Assembly: GCF_002022445.1 (NCBI RefSeq)
Contig: NZ_MUYE01000001.1
Location: 1,495,501-1,559,500, forward strand
Length of the DNA: 64,000 nucleotides
Direction: 5' to 3'
From: Bartonella sp. AR 15-3
GTDB lineage: Bacteria > Pseudomonadota > Alphaproteobacteria > Rhizobiales > Rhizobiaceae
Below the pieces are notes generated by a model, which saw nothing but the letters and a program-made list of their open reading frames with translations, ran no database searches and was not told where the DNA came from. Of this stretch, positions 42,606 to 53,701 are shown in pieces (positions within the stretch are counted from its first letter, which is position 1; each line of letters opens with the position of its first letter). A program made the translations under genes and the position numbers.

Positions 42606-44591
42606 TTGTTAAGGGTACCTAATTTGGTAATATGTCAGACAAGAATTTCGCTGAAATTAATAACCGCATATAGCGTAGTGGTAGCCTTATGCCTAATTTT
42701 TACTTTTACACGGTCAGTTGTAGCATTTGAGCTTTTTGGTTTTCATTTATTTGGAAAAAAAAATTCAGCTTCTTTTCCATATGGAATAAATAGTGCAGAA
42801 AAATCTTATACAATTAAGGTAGTTGCTCCACCGGAGGCTTCATCAGAAGGGATTAAAATAGCTAAAGCTGCGTCTTCTCTTGTTTCTGATCAAGGTAAAA
42901 CAGTAGCAAATTCATCTGGTTTGTTAGCTAAAGCCCGTTCAGATTATCGGACGATACTTGCAGCTCTCTATGCTGATGGACGTTATGGTGGTATCATTAG
43001 TATTAAAATTAATGGTTTAGAAGTTTCTGACTTAAGCCCTTTGGCTCAATTACCTGCCCAGTCGAGTATTATCATTACAATTGATGCTGGTCCACAATAT
43101 GTTTTTAATGTTGCGAATTTCAATAAAGATTTTTCTCTTGAAAAGTATAAAATAGGTGAAATTCTTTCAGTGGAAAATTTAGGTTATAAGGTTGGTGCTG
43201 TTGCAAAATCTGAGACTGTTCTTAAAGCAGAACGGTGGTTAATAGAAAGATGGCGCCAACAAGGTTATGCTAAGGCAAATATTGTGAATCGTGATATGGT
43301 TGCTGATCATGCAGCGCGCTTTGTTGATGCGCAGATTACAGTTAATCCTGGAAAAAAGGCTTATTACGGCTCTTTAAATGTGCGTAATGTGAGTGAACAA
43401 CCACGTATGGATTCAGCCTATATTGCATGGATGACAGGATTAAAATTAGGTCAACAATATAATCCTGATGCGTTGATCAAAGCAAATAAACGGCTTGCAC
43501 GACTTGATGTTTTTCGTGCAGTGACTTTGCGTGAGGCTGAAACAATTAGTTCCGATGGTCATTTACCACTGACACTTACTTTAGAAGAACGTAAACCACG
43601 ACGTTTTGGCATTGGTGGTAGCTATTCAACATTAGATGGTGCAGGGCTTGAAGCCTATTGGATGCACAATAACCTTTTTGGGCAGGCAGAACACCTTAAA
43701 ATTGAGACTAAAATAAGTGATATTGGTAGTAGAAAAGAAGAATCTTATCATCCGAAAAATTTTGATTATCTTTTGGGAGCGACATTCATTAAGCCTGGCA
43801 TCATTACTCCTGATACGGATTTTGCGGCAGAACTGAAAGGAGAACAAGATGTTTTAGATAATTATACTACGACAGCTCTCAAAGCGCAGTTAGGGATTAC
43901 GCATATCTTTAATGATAAGTTATCAGGGCGAGTTGCTTTAGCTACTTTTAATGGTTATTCACGTGATGATTATTTTGGGAACCGTCATTTCACTACAATT
44001 GGATTATTGAGTGGTATGATTTATGATGGCCGTAATAGTACAGTTAATGCAACAAAAGGCCTATATGGTGAAGCAGTTCTTGAATCGCTTTATGAAATGC
44101 GTTTTGATAGTTTTGTGACAAAAATGACAATAGAAGGTCGGTCTTATTGGGCGTTTGATGTAAAAGATCATTTTATTTTTTCAACACGAGTAAAGTTTGG
44201 TACGATTATTGGAGGTAATATAGCTGAATTGCCTTCAGGTACTCTTTTTTTTGCTGGTGGTGGTGGATCTGTTAGAGGTTATGCTTATCGCAATATTGGC
44301 ATAAAAACAGAAAATGATACTATTATTGGTGGGCGTTCTATTGTTGAAGGGTCAGCTGAATTACGCTTTTTCTTTAACAATAAAATAGGATTTGTGAGTT
44401 TTATTGATGGCGGTTTTGTAGGGGAAAAAACGCATTTTAATTTTTCACAACAAATGAAATGGGGAATGGGTATTGGAGGTCGTTATATGACTGGTTTTGG
44501 CCCTTTTCGGTTTGATGTAGCTTTTCCTTTTAAGCGAGAGAAAGGTGATCCTCGTGTTGGTTTTTATGTGGGTATAGGACAAGCGTTCTAA
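42606..44591 (+). CDS. tamA: TamA, copy 2 (identical product)
   Basis: Translated product identical to 28768-30753 (661 residues, same TTG start issue). The upstream region differs from copy 1 by several one-base deletions. See copy 1 for function. Probably the same locus represented twice. Confidence 0.9.
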   Translation: MLRVPNLVICQTRISLKLITAYSVVVALCLIFTFTRSVVAFELFGFHLFGKKNSASFPYGINSAEKSYTIKVVAPPEASSEGIKIAKAASSLVSDQGKTVANSSGLLAKARSDYRTILAALYADGRYGGIISIKINGLEVSDLSPLAQLPAQSSIIITIDAGPQYVFNVANFNKDFSLEKYKIGEILSVENLGYKVGAVAKSETVLKAERWLIERWRQQGYAKANIVNRDMVADHAARFVDAQITVNPGKKAYYGSLNVRNVSEQPRMDSAYIAWMTGLKLGQQYNPDALIKANKRLARLDVFRAVTLREAETISSDGHLPLTLTLEERKPRRFGIGGSYSTLDGAGLEAYWMHNNLFGQAEHLKIETKISDIGSRKEESYHPKNFDYLLGATFIKPGIITPDTDFAAELKGEQDVLDNYTTTALKAQLGITHIFNDKLSGRVALATFNGYSRDDYFGNRHFTTIGLLSGMIYDGRNSTVNATKGLYGEAVLESLYEMRFDSFVTKMTIEGRSYWAFDVKDHFIFSTRVKFGTIIGGNIAELPSGTLFFAGGGGSVRGYAYRNIGIKTENDTIIGGRSIVEGSAELRFFFNNKIGFVSFIDGGFVGEKTHFNFSQQMKWGMGIGGRYMTGFGPFRFDVAFPFKREKGDPRVGFYVGIGQAF

Positions 44592-47500
44592 TGAAAAAAA
44601 TGTGGTATTTGAGGTTTTTTTTATTTGGATTTTCTCTTTTGATGATAAGCTTTTTTTTACTTGTTCAGAGAGGAAATTCATTCACTGGAGAAGAAATAAG
44701 AAATGATCGTTCATGGCTTGTCTCTTTTATTGAACGTAAAATTTCAGCACCTAATCGACAAATTCGTTTGCATAACGTCCAGGGAGTATTATCTTCACAG
44801 GCCTCTATTGATACAATTACTATAAGTGATAACAAAGGTATTTGGCTTAAAATTAACAACGCTAAGGTCGATTGGAATCGTTTAGCTTTGTTGCGAGGAC
44901 ATGTTGAAATTAATCAACTTTCAGCAGAAAAAATTATATTTTTACGCCAACCACAAAACTCATCCTCAATTTATTTTTTTGAAGCTGATCAGTTTTCTAT
45001 ACCCAAATTGCCTATGGCAATTTTTGTTAATACATTAATGGTTGATTGCCTGACTTTTGAAAAGGACATTTTTGGCTTTGCTTCTGATGTATCATTAAAA
45101 GGGCATTTAACCTTAGATAATAATGAGCTGGATACCAATATAGAGTTTCAACGTTTAGATGAATTAGGTTATTTTTCTATCTTGACAAAAATATCCAAGG
45201 ACGATCGTACAGCTACAATTGATATTATTGCTGACGAACCGCAAAATGGTATTATGGCTAATATTCTTGATCTTGAAAAGCGTCCTGCATTAAACCTCTC
45301 AATTAAAGGTAATGGAACTTTTGATGATTTGGTTATTATGATTAACTTAAAAGCTAATCAGCAACCTATTGTAGAGGGCAATTTTATTCTTGCAGGAGTT
45401 CTAGAAGGTTATAGTCTTATAACGAATTTAGAAGGAATAATCGGTTTTTTAATGCCTGCTCAATCTCAATATCGTAGTTTCTTTGAATCTAATGTTGCTT
45501 TAAAAGCAAAAGCAACGGTGACAAACGAAGGTGCAATGCAGCTTAATCATATGACTATTCAAGGAGATGCAATTGATGTTGTAGCTAATGCTGAAATAGC
45601 GAATGATGGATTTTTACGACGTCTTTTTATTGATGGCAAAATAGCTTTTGATAAAGAAAAATCATCAGCTCCCTTACCACAATTAGAGACACGAACACGC
45701 CTAGATAATCTTGCTTTAACAGTTGATTATGGCCGTAAAGGACAACAAACTTGGAAAGGACGGCTTGCCATACATCATTTGAGCAATGACAATGTTCATA
45801 TTCGTGATGCCGTTTTTGATATGGGGGGTGTGAGTGAAAATCTTGATAATTTAGTTTCTCGTCATGTAGGTATTCAGATTAATGGTACTCTTCAGGGAGT
45901 TACAAAGATTAAGGATGGTTTTTCAGAAGATCTAAATCAACCGATTTATATGCATCTTGATACGGATATTTTTTCTGGAAAACCAATGTCAATCCATAAT
46001 TTTAGTATTACAGCTCAGGATTTTTCTATTTGGTTAAAAGGACAAATGGATTCTTTCATTTTTAAAGGCGATCTTAGCGTAAAAGCGCGGACATTAGCAC
46101 CTTTGGGTTTGTTGAATGGGCAGTCATTTTCTGGTAGTGCGGATATTAAAGCAAAAGGAAATTTTAATTTAATTAAAGGTACTTTTGATCTTAAATTTTT
46201 AGGCATAACTGACAATGCTACAATAGGAAGGGGAGCAATTGATCATTTATTAAAGGGAGAGCTTTTTCTTTCAGGTGATATTGCGCGGAATGCAATAGGT
46301 TTAATTGTAAACGATTTCCATTTAAAAAATCAGTTTGCCAATATAAAAGCTGATGGCTATTTTGGCAGAGAAAGTGCTAAAATGGATTTTTCTGCCCAAA
46401 TATCTAATCTTACTCTGTTAGATCCAAAAATGGAGGGCTCTGCTACAATTAAAGGTGCAGCTAGAGGACATAATAGTCTTATAACAATCAGTACAAAGGC
46501 TCAAATTGTTGAAGCTTTTTTGGTTGGGAAAAAGCTTCAAAATACAATATTCAATGTTAATGCGCTTATGGATAATACATCACCAGTTGACTCCTATTTA
46601 ACGGGCTTTATAGAGGGAAAGGGGACTTTTGCTGAGAAACCATTAGAGCTATCCGCTGCTTTTAACAATACCGCCCATATCTGGAAACTTCAGGATATAA
46701 ATATTAAAGGGGGTAGTGCGCGTATAACCGGTGATATTGCTCAAACGTTTGAACGTTTTTTAAAAGGAAATTTGCATATTGATGCGGACGATATTTCAAT
46801 TCTTTCTGCATTATTTTTGCAAAAAGGGAGTGGGAAAGTGAAAGGAGATTTTATCTTTGATAAAGTAAATAACCAACAAATAGCAAATTTAAAAGCTGAT
46901 GTTAACCATTTTATACTTGCAAAAAATGAAATAAAAAAATTGGCTATACAAGCTGATATATTTAATCCTTTTGGTGCGATACAATTTAAAGGTTCCGTTA
47001 ATGCAGAACATATTCGGACACCATTCGTGATGGTAAATCATTTGAATGCTCAAGCTGTGAATAACAATGGACAAACAGTTTTTAATGTTCAGGCAGTATT
47101 GCATAATGATACGAATGCAAAGCTTTCTGGACGCGTTATAACAGAAGGGCTACCTGCAGATGTGAAACAAAAAGTGCAGCTTGAAACTATAGATTTGAAA
47201 CAAGCCAGTTTGCACGCAGCGTTACTTAAACCAGTGAGCATCCTCTTCGATAAAAATGGAATAACGATGAGTAAGTTAGGAATTTCTATCAATGAAGGTG
47301 AGATCGCGCTTTCAGGCAATATTCAAGATACTCTTAGTTTGCATCTTACAATGAGTGCCGTTCCTGCCACATTAGCGAATCTTTGGAAACCAGATCTTGA
47401 TGCTGCCGGGACTTTAACAGGATATATTATGGTTCATGGGAGTTTTACAAAGCCTGAGATAATTTATGATATAAGGGGTCAAGAGTTGACGATTGCTTCT

Positions 47501-49246
47501 TTTCAAGAAAAGAAAGTAAAGCCTTTTGCTTTTTCTGCTAAGGGTAAAACGGTTAATCAGGACCTTCTTTTATATGCTGAGCTGAGTGGAGATGGATTGC
47601 AAGCGCAAGCACAAGGAAAAGTCCCTCTAGATAAGAGCAGTTTTGATTTACATGTTAATTTAAAAAATTTTCCTGCACATTTGATCAATGGTTTTATTAA
47701 GAGACAGCTTCTTGGAGGAGAAGTGGTTGGTAAGGTTGATATTGGTGGAGATTGGAAGAGTTTGTCTACCCATTTTGATTTCTCTAGTCAAAATTTGACA
47801 GTTATGACTCATAAAGGACAAGAGTCAATTAATATGAATATCCGTGGTTTTTATAAACAATCGATATTTCATATTGAGCATATAATAGCATCAGGTGCTA
47901 AGGATTTGGATCTTTCTGTTAATGGACAAATTTCTTTGAATAATTCGAAAGTTGCATTGCGTATTAAAGGCATGATGCCTCTTGGCTTTATGAATCAATT
48001 TGTAGCTGAACGTGGTGCGCATGTAGCGGGAATAGTAAAAATAGATAGCACCATCAGTGGTGCATTGTCTCAGCCACAATTAGAAGGACACTTTTCTGTA
48101 TCTAATGGTCATTTTTTGGATACACAAACAAATTTAGAATTGAATAATATAAGGTTTGAAGCCAAACTGAATGGCGATCATATAATTTTAGAGAATGCTT
48201 ATGCTTCTTCATCTTATGGAGGGTCTCTTTCTGCTTCAGGCCGCATTTCTAATGATTTACAGACCAATTTAGTGATTTATCTTGATCATGCCCATTATAA
48301 TGATGGATCTATGGTTTTTGCAACATTAACAGGCGAAATGACAGTAACTGGTTATTTTTTGCGTGATCTTGTTATTGGTGGAGATATCACAGTTGAAAAA
48401 GCAGAGTTTCTTATCCCTGATAATTTTAAAAATTCGGCTTTTTTAGATCTTAAACATAAGAATTTAATTGCACCGATTCAAAAAACACTTGAACGAGCTA
48501 ATGTTAAAACTTATGGTCATAATCAAAATGTTTCTGAAAAGTCTTCTTCTGTTGTGCGGTTGGATGTAAAAATTAATGCACACAACAAGTTTTTTGTACG
48601 TGGTCGAGGGGTAGATGCTGAATTAGGAGGGAGTATTAATTTAAAAGGTCCTTTACAAGCTATGCGTCCGGTTGGTGAATTACAAATGATTCGCGGAAGG
48701 TTTGATATTCTTTCACAACGTCTCAATTTCGAAAAAGGACAGGCAAGCTTTAACGGTAATCTTAATCCTACTGTTTATTTTATTACCAATAATAATAATG
48801 GCGATATTCGTGTTAATGTGATAGTAAGAGGGACAATTGATAATCTTGATATTCAGTTTTCTTCACAGCCTATTTTGCCACAGGATGAAGTATTAGCACG
48901 TTTGATTTTCAATCGCTCCCTTAACGAATTATCGCCATTTCAAATTGTTCAGCTTACAGCAGCGGCAGCTGAGTTTGCTGGTGCTTCTAATACATCTTTA
49001 TTGAATACTTTACGCACCCATATTGGTCTCGATGATCTTGATGTTGTTGTCGATAAAAAAGGCAACACAGGTTTACGTGTTGGACGCTATATCCATGATA
49101 ATATTTACTTGGGTTTTGAAGCAGGATCCAATGGAACAACGAAAGGAACAATTAATTTGGATATTTCACGCCATCTTAAAGCTAAAGGGGCTATAGGCAG
49201 TGAAGAAAATAGGAGTTTTGGCTTGTTTTATGAAAAAGATTATTAA
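44591..49246 (+). CDS. tamB: TamB, copy 2 (identical product)
   Basis: 1551 residues, same translation as 30753-35408, with the same one-base overlap with tamA. No difference seen. If the duplication were real, tamAB dosage would be doubled. Confidence 0.9.
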   Translation: MKKMWYLRFFLFGFSLLMISFFLLVQRGNSFTGEEIRNDRSWLVSFIERKISAPNRQIRLHNVQGVLSSQASIDTITISDNKGIWLKINNAKVDWNRLALLRGHVEINQLSAEKIIFLRQPQNSSSIYFFEADQFSIPKLPMAIFVNTLMVDCLTFEKDIFGFASDVSLKGHLTLDNNELDTNIEFQRLDELGYFSILTKISKDDRTATIDIIADEPQNGIMANILDLEKRPALNLSIKGNGTFDDLVIMINLKANQQPIVEGNFILAGVLEGYSLITNLEGIIGFLMPAQSQYRSFFESNVALKAKATVTNEGAMQLNHMTIQGDAIDVVANAEIANDGFLRRLFIDGKIAFDKEKSSAPLPQLETRTRLDNLALTVDYGRKGQQTWKGRLAIHHLSNDNVHIRDAVFDMGGVSENLDNLVSRHVGIQINGTLQGVTKIKDGFSEDLNQPIYMHLDTDIFSGKPMSIHNFSITAQDFSIWLKGQMDSFIFKGDLSVKARTLAPLGLLNGQSFSGSADIKAKGNFNLIKGTFDLKFLGITDNATIGRGAIDHLLKGELFLSGDIARNAIGLIVNDFHLKNQFANIKADGYFGRESAKMDFSAQISNLTLLDPKMEGSATIKGAARGHNSLITISTKAQIVEAFLVGKKLQNTIFNVNALMDNTSPVDSYLTGFIEGKGTFAEKPLELSAAFNNTAHIWKLQDINIKGGSARITGDIAQTFERFLKGNLHIDADDISILSALFLQKGSGKVKGDFIFDKVNNQQIANLKADVNHFILAKNEIKKLAIQADIFNPFGAIQFKGSVNAEHIRTPFVMVNHLNAQAVNNNGQTVFNVQAVLHNDTNAKLSGRVITEGLPADVKQKVQLETIDLKQASLHAALLKPVSILFDKNGITMSKLGISINEGEIALSGNIQDTLSLHLTMSAVPATLANLWKPDLDAAGTLTGYIMVHGSFTKPEIIYDIRGQELTIASFQEKKVKPFAFSAKGKTVNQDLLLYAELSGDGLQAQAQGKVPLDKSSFDLHVNLKNFPAHLINGFIKRQLLGGEVVGKVDIGGDWKSLSTHFDFSSQNLTVMTHKGQESINMNIRGFYKQSIFHIEHIIASGAKDLDLSVNGQISLNNSKVALRIKGMMPLGFMNQFVAERGAHVAGIVKIDSTISGALSQPQLEGHFSVSNGHFLDTQTNLELNNIRFEAKLNGDHIILENAYASSSYGGSLSASGRISNDLQTNLVIYLDHAHYNDGSMVFATLTGEMTVTGYFLRDLVIGGDITVEKAEFLIPDNFKNSAFLDLKHKNLIAPIQKTLERANVKTYGHNQNVSEKSSSVVRLDVKINAHNKFFVRGRGVDAELGGSINLKGPLQAMRPVGELQMIRGRFDILSQRLNFEKGQASFNGNLNPTVYFITNNNNGDIRVNVIVRGTIDNLDIQFSSQPILPQDEVLARLIFNRSLNELSPFQIVQLTAAAAEFAGASNTSLLNTLRTHIGLDDLDVVVDKKGNTGLRVGRYIHDNIYLGFEAGSNGTTKGTINLDISRHLKAKGAIGSEENRSFGLFYEKDY

Positions 49247-49280
49247 CTTAAGAATTAGTGATAGTGATAAAGTTTATTAT

Positions 49281-51047
49281 TTAAAAGTTCTGTTCTTTAA
49301 ATTGGATGTGATGAAGTTTTTTATAGACGCCTTCTTTCTTTGCTAGTAATTCTTGTTGGGTTCCTTGTTCAATGAGACGCCCATTTTGTATCACAATAAT
49401 TTTATGAGCACGTGCAATCGTTGAAAGACGATGAGCAATAACAATAGTTGTACGCCCTTGTGTAAGCTGATCAAGAGCTTCATTGATTTGTATCTCAGTT
49501 TGTGAATCTAATGCACTTGTTGCTTCATCAAGAAGCAAGATTTCACTATCATGAAGCATGGCGCGAGCGATGGCAATACGTTGTTTTTGTCCACCTGACA
49601 GATTATTACCATTATCTCCAACTTGTGTATCATACCCATTGGGTAACGCCATAATAAAGTCATGAGCATTGGCTGCTTTTGCAGCTTTAATAATATCGTT
49701 ATCACTTGCTCCTTCTTTTCCAAGTCTGATATTGTATTTAACACTTCCTTGAAATAGAAAAGTATCTTGTCCTACGTAGGCCATAAGGTTTCTAAGGGAA
49801 CGAAATGTGACGTAGCGGATATCTTGATCATTAATCAATATACGGCCTTGAGTGGGATCATAAAGACGCATAAGAAGGTTAATAAAGGTTGATTTTCCTG
49901 AACCCGATGGCCCCACTAATGCTGTCATTTTTCCTGCTTCAATTTCTAGATTAATATCGTTTAGCACCATATGATTATCAGTATAAGCAAAGGAAACATG
50001 CTCAAAGCGTATAGAATTTTTTATTTTATTAAGATCTTTAGCTTCTTTATGTTCCATAACTGTAAGAGGATGATCGAGTATTTCGAACATTGTATGGATG
50101 CTAACCAGACCAGATTCAATTTTAACACGCACATTTGCCAGTCTTTTGGCTGGTTCATAGGCTAAAAGTAAAGCAACAATAAAGGACATTAATTCACCTT
50201 GAACGCCTGTACGCTGGTTTGCAAGATAGCCGGTAAAACAAATAATACCTGCAATCACAATGCCAGTCAGTGTTTCCATAATTGGATTTGTAGCAGCTTC
50301 AAGCATTGCGATACTATTTGCTTGTTGTTCAACATCATAAATAGCTTTATTCATGCGTTTTTGCATCAATTTTTCGAGTGAAAAAGCTTTTATGACATGA
50401 ATACCAATCGTTGTTTCTTGTACGATTTTGATAATTTCTCCGAGTGAAAGAAGTTCTTTTTCCATAAGGTTACGAACATGCTTTAAGGCTATTCGAATTC
50501 CTAAAAATGCTAATGGACCCACTATTAAGGTAATGGCAATTAATGTGAAATTTTGAATAAACATAACAAACAAAAGACCAGTAACAGAAAGTAAATCACG
50601 CACAAATGTTGTGATAATAATATCAATAATATTGCGCGCTGCTGTTGCACTGTGGGTTACACGGACAAGAAGATCAGATGAAGTATTATTTTGATAAAAA
50701 GAGACGCCTTGTTTGATGAGATGTCTATAAATTTTACGTTGTTGTTCAGCAACAATACTATTGCCTGCTTTGCTTAGAAAATAAGTTTGAGTAAAAGTTG
50801 CAATCCCCTTAAGAATGAAAATAAAAGCAATAACACTGGAAATAAAAACAATCATATGAAAATTTTGTCCATCAATAATATGATTGACCACATCGCGCAT
50901 AATCCATGCGCTGATGACAGTGGTAAAGGAAATAATGATCATTGAAACAATGGCTACACTATAGCAGCATATATGTTTATGAAAATTTTCTTTTAAAAGC
51001 CGAATGATGAGATGTTTATCAGAAGAGGATATTTGTGTTTTGGCCAT
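49281..51047 (-). CDS. MsbA-like ABC exporter, copy 2 (identical product)
   Basis: 588 residues, same translation as 35443-37209. No difference seen. Confidence 0.87.
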   Translation of the reverse strand: MAKTQISSSDKHLIIRLLKENFHKHICCYSVAIVSMIIISFTTVISAWIMRDVVNHIIDGQNFHMIVFISSVIAFIFILKGIATFTQTYFLSKAGNSIVAEQQRKIYRHLIKQGVSFYQNNTSSDLLVRVTHSATAARNIIDIIITTFVRDLLSVTGLLFVMFIQNFTLIAITLIVGPLAFLGIRIALKHVRNLMEKELLSLGEIIKIVQETTIGIHVIKAFSLEKLMQKRMNKAIYDVEQQANSIAMLEAATNPIMETLTGIVIAGIICFTGYLANQRTGVQGELMSFIVALLLAYEPAKRLANVRVKIESGLVSIHTMFEILDHPLTVMEHKEAKDLNKIKNSIRFEHVSFAYTDNHMVLNDINLEIEAGKMTALVGPSGSGKSTFINLLMRLYDPTQGRILINDQDIRYVTFRSLRNLMAYVGQDTFLFQGSVKYNIRLGKEGASDNDIIKAAKAANAHDFIMALPNGYDTQVGDNGNNLSGGQKQRIAIARAMLHDSEILLLDEATSALDSQTEIQINEALDQLTQGRTTIVIAHRLSTIARAHKIIVIQNGRLIEQGTQQELLAKKEGVYKKLHHIQFKEQNF

Positions 51048-51246
51048 GCAGCACTTCTATCACTTTTTTATGCAATATCAAATCATCCTTTATAGGAGAG
51101 TTTGAGGGCTTCTGATAAATAACCTTTTTTCTACGGATTAATCATTAATTTCTTATTAAAAAAGTATAACGCGACAACCCTGCAATGTACAAAACTACAT
51201 TTATACATTTTCAATAAGCTTTATAAGGTTGAAATTGTCATTAAAA

Positions 51247-51783
51247 TTATTTAGGCGCTATTACCATCATAATTTGACGACCTTCAAACTTTGGTTCAGA
51301 TTCGATTTTGGCAATTTCGCTTGTATTTTCTTTAACCCGCTGAAGAAGCTTTATTCCAAGATCTTGGTGCGCCATTTCACGACCACGAAAACGCAAAGTA
51401 ATCTTCACTTTGTCACCATTGTCAATAAAACGACGGATCGCTTTTAGCTTGACCTCATAATCATGAATATCAACATTAGGTCGCATTTTAATTTCTTTAA
51501 TTTCGATAGTTTTTTGTTTTTTACGCGTTTCAGCTGCTTTTTTTTGATTTTGATATTTTAGTTTGCCTAAATCAATAATTTTACATACAGGTGGCTCTGC
51601 ATTTGGCACAATCTCAACTAAATCAAGCCCAGCATCTGCTGCCATAGAGAGCGCTTCTTGTGTTGTAACAATCCCCTGATGTTGTCCTTCATCATTAATT
51701 AATTGGACATGAGGCACTCGAATATCGCGATTTGAACGCAACCCATCTTTGGGGCTAGGGGTTATTTTAAATGGTCGACGAAT
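51247..51783 (-). CDS. infC: Translation initiation factor IF-3, copy 2, AUU start
   Basis: Same as 37409-37945, including the ATT start at 51781-51783. A second identical infC would be unusual for a tightly autoregulated factor. Confidence 0.93.
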   Translation of the reverse strand: MRRPFKITPSPKDGLRSNRDIRVPHVQLINDEGQHQGIVTTQEALSMAADAGLDLVEIVPNAEPPVCKIIDLGKLKYQNQKKAAETRKKQKTIEIKEIKMRPNVDIHDYEVKLKAIRRFIDNGDKVKITLRFRGREMAHQDLGIKLLQRVKENTSEIAKIESEPKFEGRQIMMVIAPK

Positions 51784-51797
51784 GGTTTATGCTCCTT
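51781..51797 (-). promoter_or_regulatory. infC ribosome binding site with AUU initiation codon (copy 2)
   Basis: AAGGAG at 51792-51797 (minus strand), 8-base spacer, ATT start. Same as in copy 1. Confidence 0.83.
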
Positions 51798-51960
51798 AAT
51801 ATCAATTAATTCCTAACGGAGCAGTATACAATATATAGAGAGAAAAACAACAGAAATTCGCGCTTTTTTCATTATCATTATAAAGATTATTTGTTATATT
51901 ACTTTGAAATACAGTGATTCCCTTTTTGTAAAAAGAATATTCTCTGAAGAAAGGGTGATA

Positions 51961-52740
51961 ATGGATCAGAATATTCCTTGCCAATTTTTTTCATTTGAAA
52001 ATACGATTCTTGCTGTTCGTCACCACAAAGGCAGTCGCTCTCCTGGTTTAATTTGGTTATCTGGTTATAGATCTGATATGTTAGGGAGTAAAGCGACGGT
52101 AGTTAATAGTTTTGCGCAAAAAAATGATTTTTCTTGTTTGCGTTTTGATTATTCTGGTCATGGAGAGTCGAAAGGAGATTTTTTTCAAGGAACAATTTCG
52201 CGCTGGGTTAAAGAGAGTTTAGCTGTTATTGAGGCTTATTGTGAAGGTCCGCAAATTTTGATTGGTTCTTCTATGGGGGGGTGGATTGCTATAAGGCTTG
52301 CTATGATACTCGCGCAAAAAAACAAGGCGCCTGTTGGGATGATCTTAATTGCACCTGCTCCTGATTTTACGCAGACTTTGGTGGAACCTGCTTTAAGCGT
52401 AGAGGAATGGAGGATGCTCGAGGAAAAAGGCTATTGTGAACGACCTTCGGTGGATGGTTTAGAATCATTACTTTTTACAAAGGCATTAATTGAAGATGGG
52501 CGAAACAACAGTGTTATGAAAGAATGCATAGATGTTGGATGTCCAATTCATATTCTGCAAGGGATGGAAGATGATAAGATACCTTATCAGCATACATTGA
52601 CTTTACTTGATTATTTGCCTTTGCATGATGTAACATTAACTCTTGTGCGTGATGCAGATCACCGATTTTCACGTCCCCAAGATTTGGATTGTCTTGAAAA
52701 GGTGTTGATGTCTTTGATTGATCGATTCAATGCTGAATAA
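51961..52740 (+). CDS. Alpha/beta hydrolase (copy 2, intact)
   Basis: 259 residues from the ATG at 51961 (GAAAGGG upstream). The alpha/beta-hydrolase fold is shown by 'IWLSGYRSDMLGSKA', 'CLRFDYSGHGESKGD', nucleophile elbow 'LIGSSMGGWIAIRLA' (GxSxG, Ser near residue 104), a late acid in 'IHILQGMEDDKIPYQH' and the catalytic His in 'RDADHRFSRPQDL'. Substrate unknown; similar proteins are annotated as acyl esterases or peptidases. It is divergent from infC and followed by the metallopeptidase 34 bases later. This copy, with seven Gs at 52275-52281, is the correct version. Confidence 0.87.
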   Translation: MDQNIPCQFFSFENTILAVRHHKGSRSPGLIWLSGYRSDMLGSKATVVNSFAQKNDFSCLRFDYSGHGESKGDFFQGTISRWVKESLAVIEAYCEGPQILIGSSMGGWIAIRLAMILAQKNKAPVGMILIAPAPDFTQTLVEPALSVEEWRMLEEKGYCERPSVDGLESLLFTKALIEDGRNNSVMKECIDVGCPIHILQGMEDDKIPYQHTLTLLDYLPLHDVTLTLVRDADHRFSRPQDLDCLEKVLMSLIDRFNAE

Positions 52741-52774
52741 AGGTTATGTTCATTTATTATGAGAGATATAATAT

Positions 52775-53503
52775 ATGGTTGTGTATGAAGAGGACTTTAT
52801 TCTCTCTAGTTGTCGTGTACCTTTGCGGGTAAAAGAACACAAAAATGCACGCCGTCTTACCTTGCGTATTGATGTAGCCAGACAAGAGATTTATTTGATA
52901 ACTCCGCCTGCAGTAGCGCTAAGTGTGATTCAGTGGTTCATTGCAAAACATCGATCTTGGATTGAAAAGCATTTTGCTCGTGGAGGAATTATCAACGAAG
53001 ATTCTCATCTCAAAGAGGGGTCACGAATTCCTGTATTGGGGGCTTCACATGTTATATTGCGTAAAGAGAAACGTGGAGTAGCTGAAATTATTACAGGTGA
53101 TGCTGGACAAGAATCACAGATCATTATTTACAGTCGATCAGAACATCTTCCAAGACGTGTTGCTGATGTTTTAAAAAAACAAGCTAAAATTATTATAGCA
53201 CCGTTAGTGGTTCATTATGCAAACAAGGTGGGGAGAAAGGTTAAATCAATTAGTTATAAAGATACTAGAACACGTTGGGGATCATGCTCAACAGGTGGTC
53301 GTCTTTCTTTTTCATGGCGTCTTATTATGGCGCCAAAAGAAATTGTTGAGTATGTTGTTGCACATGAAGTAGCTCACCTTGTTGAAATGAATCATGGAGA
53401 ACGATTTTGGTCTCTTTGTGAAAAGCTGTGTCCTGAGAGAAAAACCTATCAAGCTTGGTTAAAGAAAAATGGCTATACACTTCAAAGGATTAATTTTCAC
53501 TAA
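52775..53503 (+). CDS. YgjP-type metallopeptidase, copy 2 (identical product)
   Basis: 242 residues, same translation as 38936-39664, same ribosome binding site. Confidence 0.83.
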   Translation: MVVYEEDFILSSCRVPLRVKEHKNARRLTLRIDVARQEIYLITPPAVALSVIQWFIAKHRSWIEKHFARGGIINEDSHLKEGSRIPVLGASHVILRKEKRGVAEIITGDAGQESQIIIYSRSEHLPRRVADVLKKQAKIIIAPLVVHYANKVGRKVKSISYKDTRTRWGSCSTGGRLSFSWRLIMAPKEIVEYVVAHEVAHLVEMNHGERFWSLCEKLCPERKTYQAWLKKNGYTLQRINFH

Positions 53504-53701
53504 TGTAAAAATATGATTCTTTTTTTATGTATGTATTGTTTTTGTATGCTGGATAGTGTTACGTGATATAATCTGGGCTATAGGGGGATGAAATAACGAA
53601 GCTTTGCTTTATTTGGTGATAGACTCAATATTTTTACTTTATCTTTTGTGTGATTAAGTTTAGCATTTTAAAATTGCTCTTTTTAGATTGGAATAGCATT
53701 T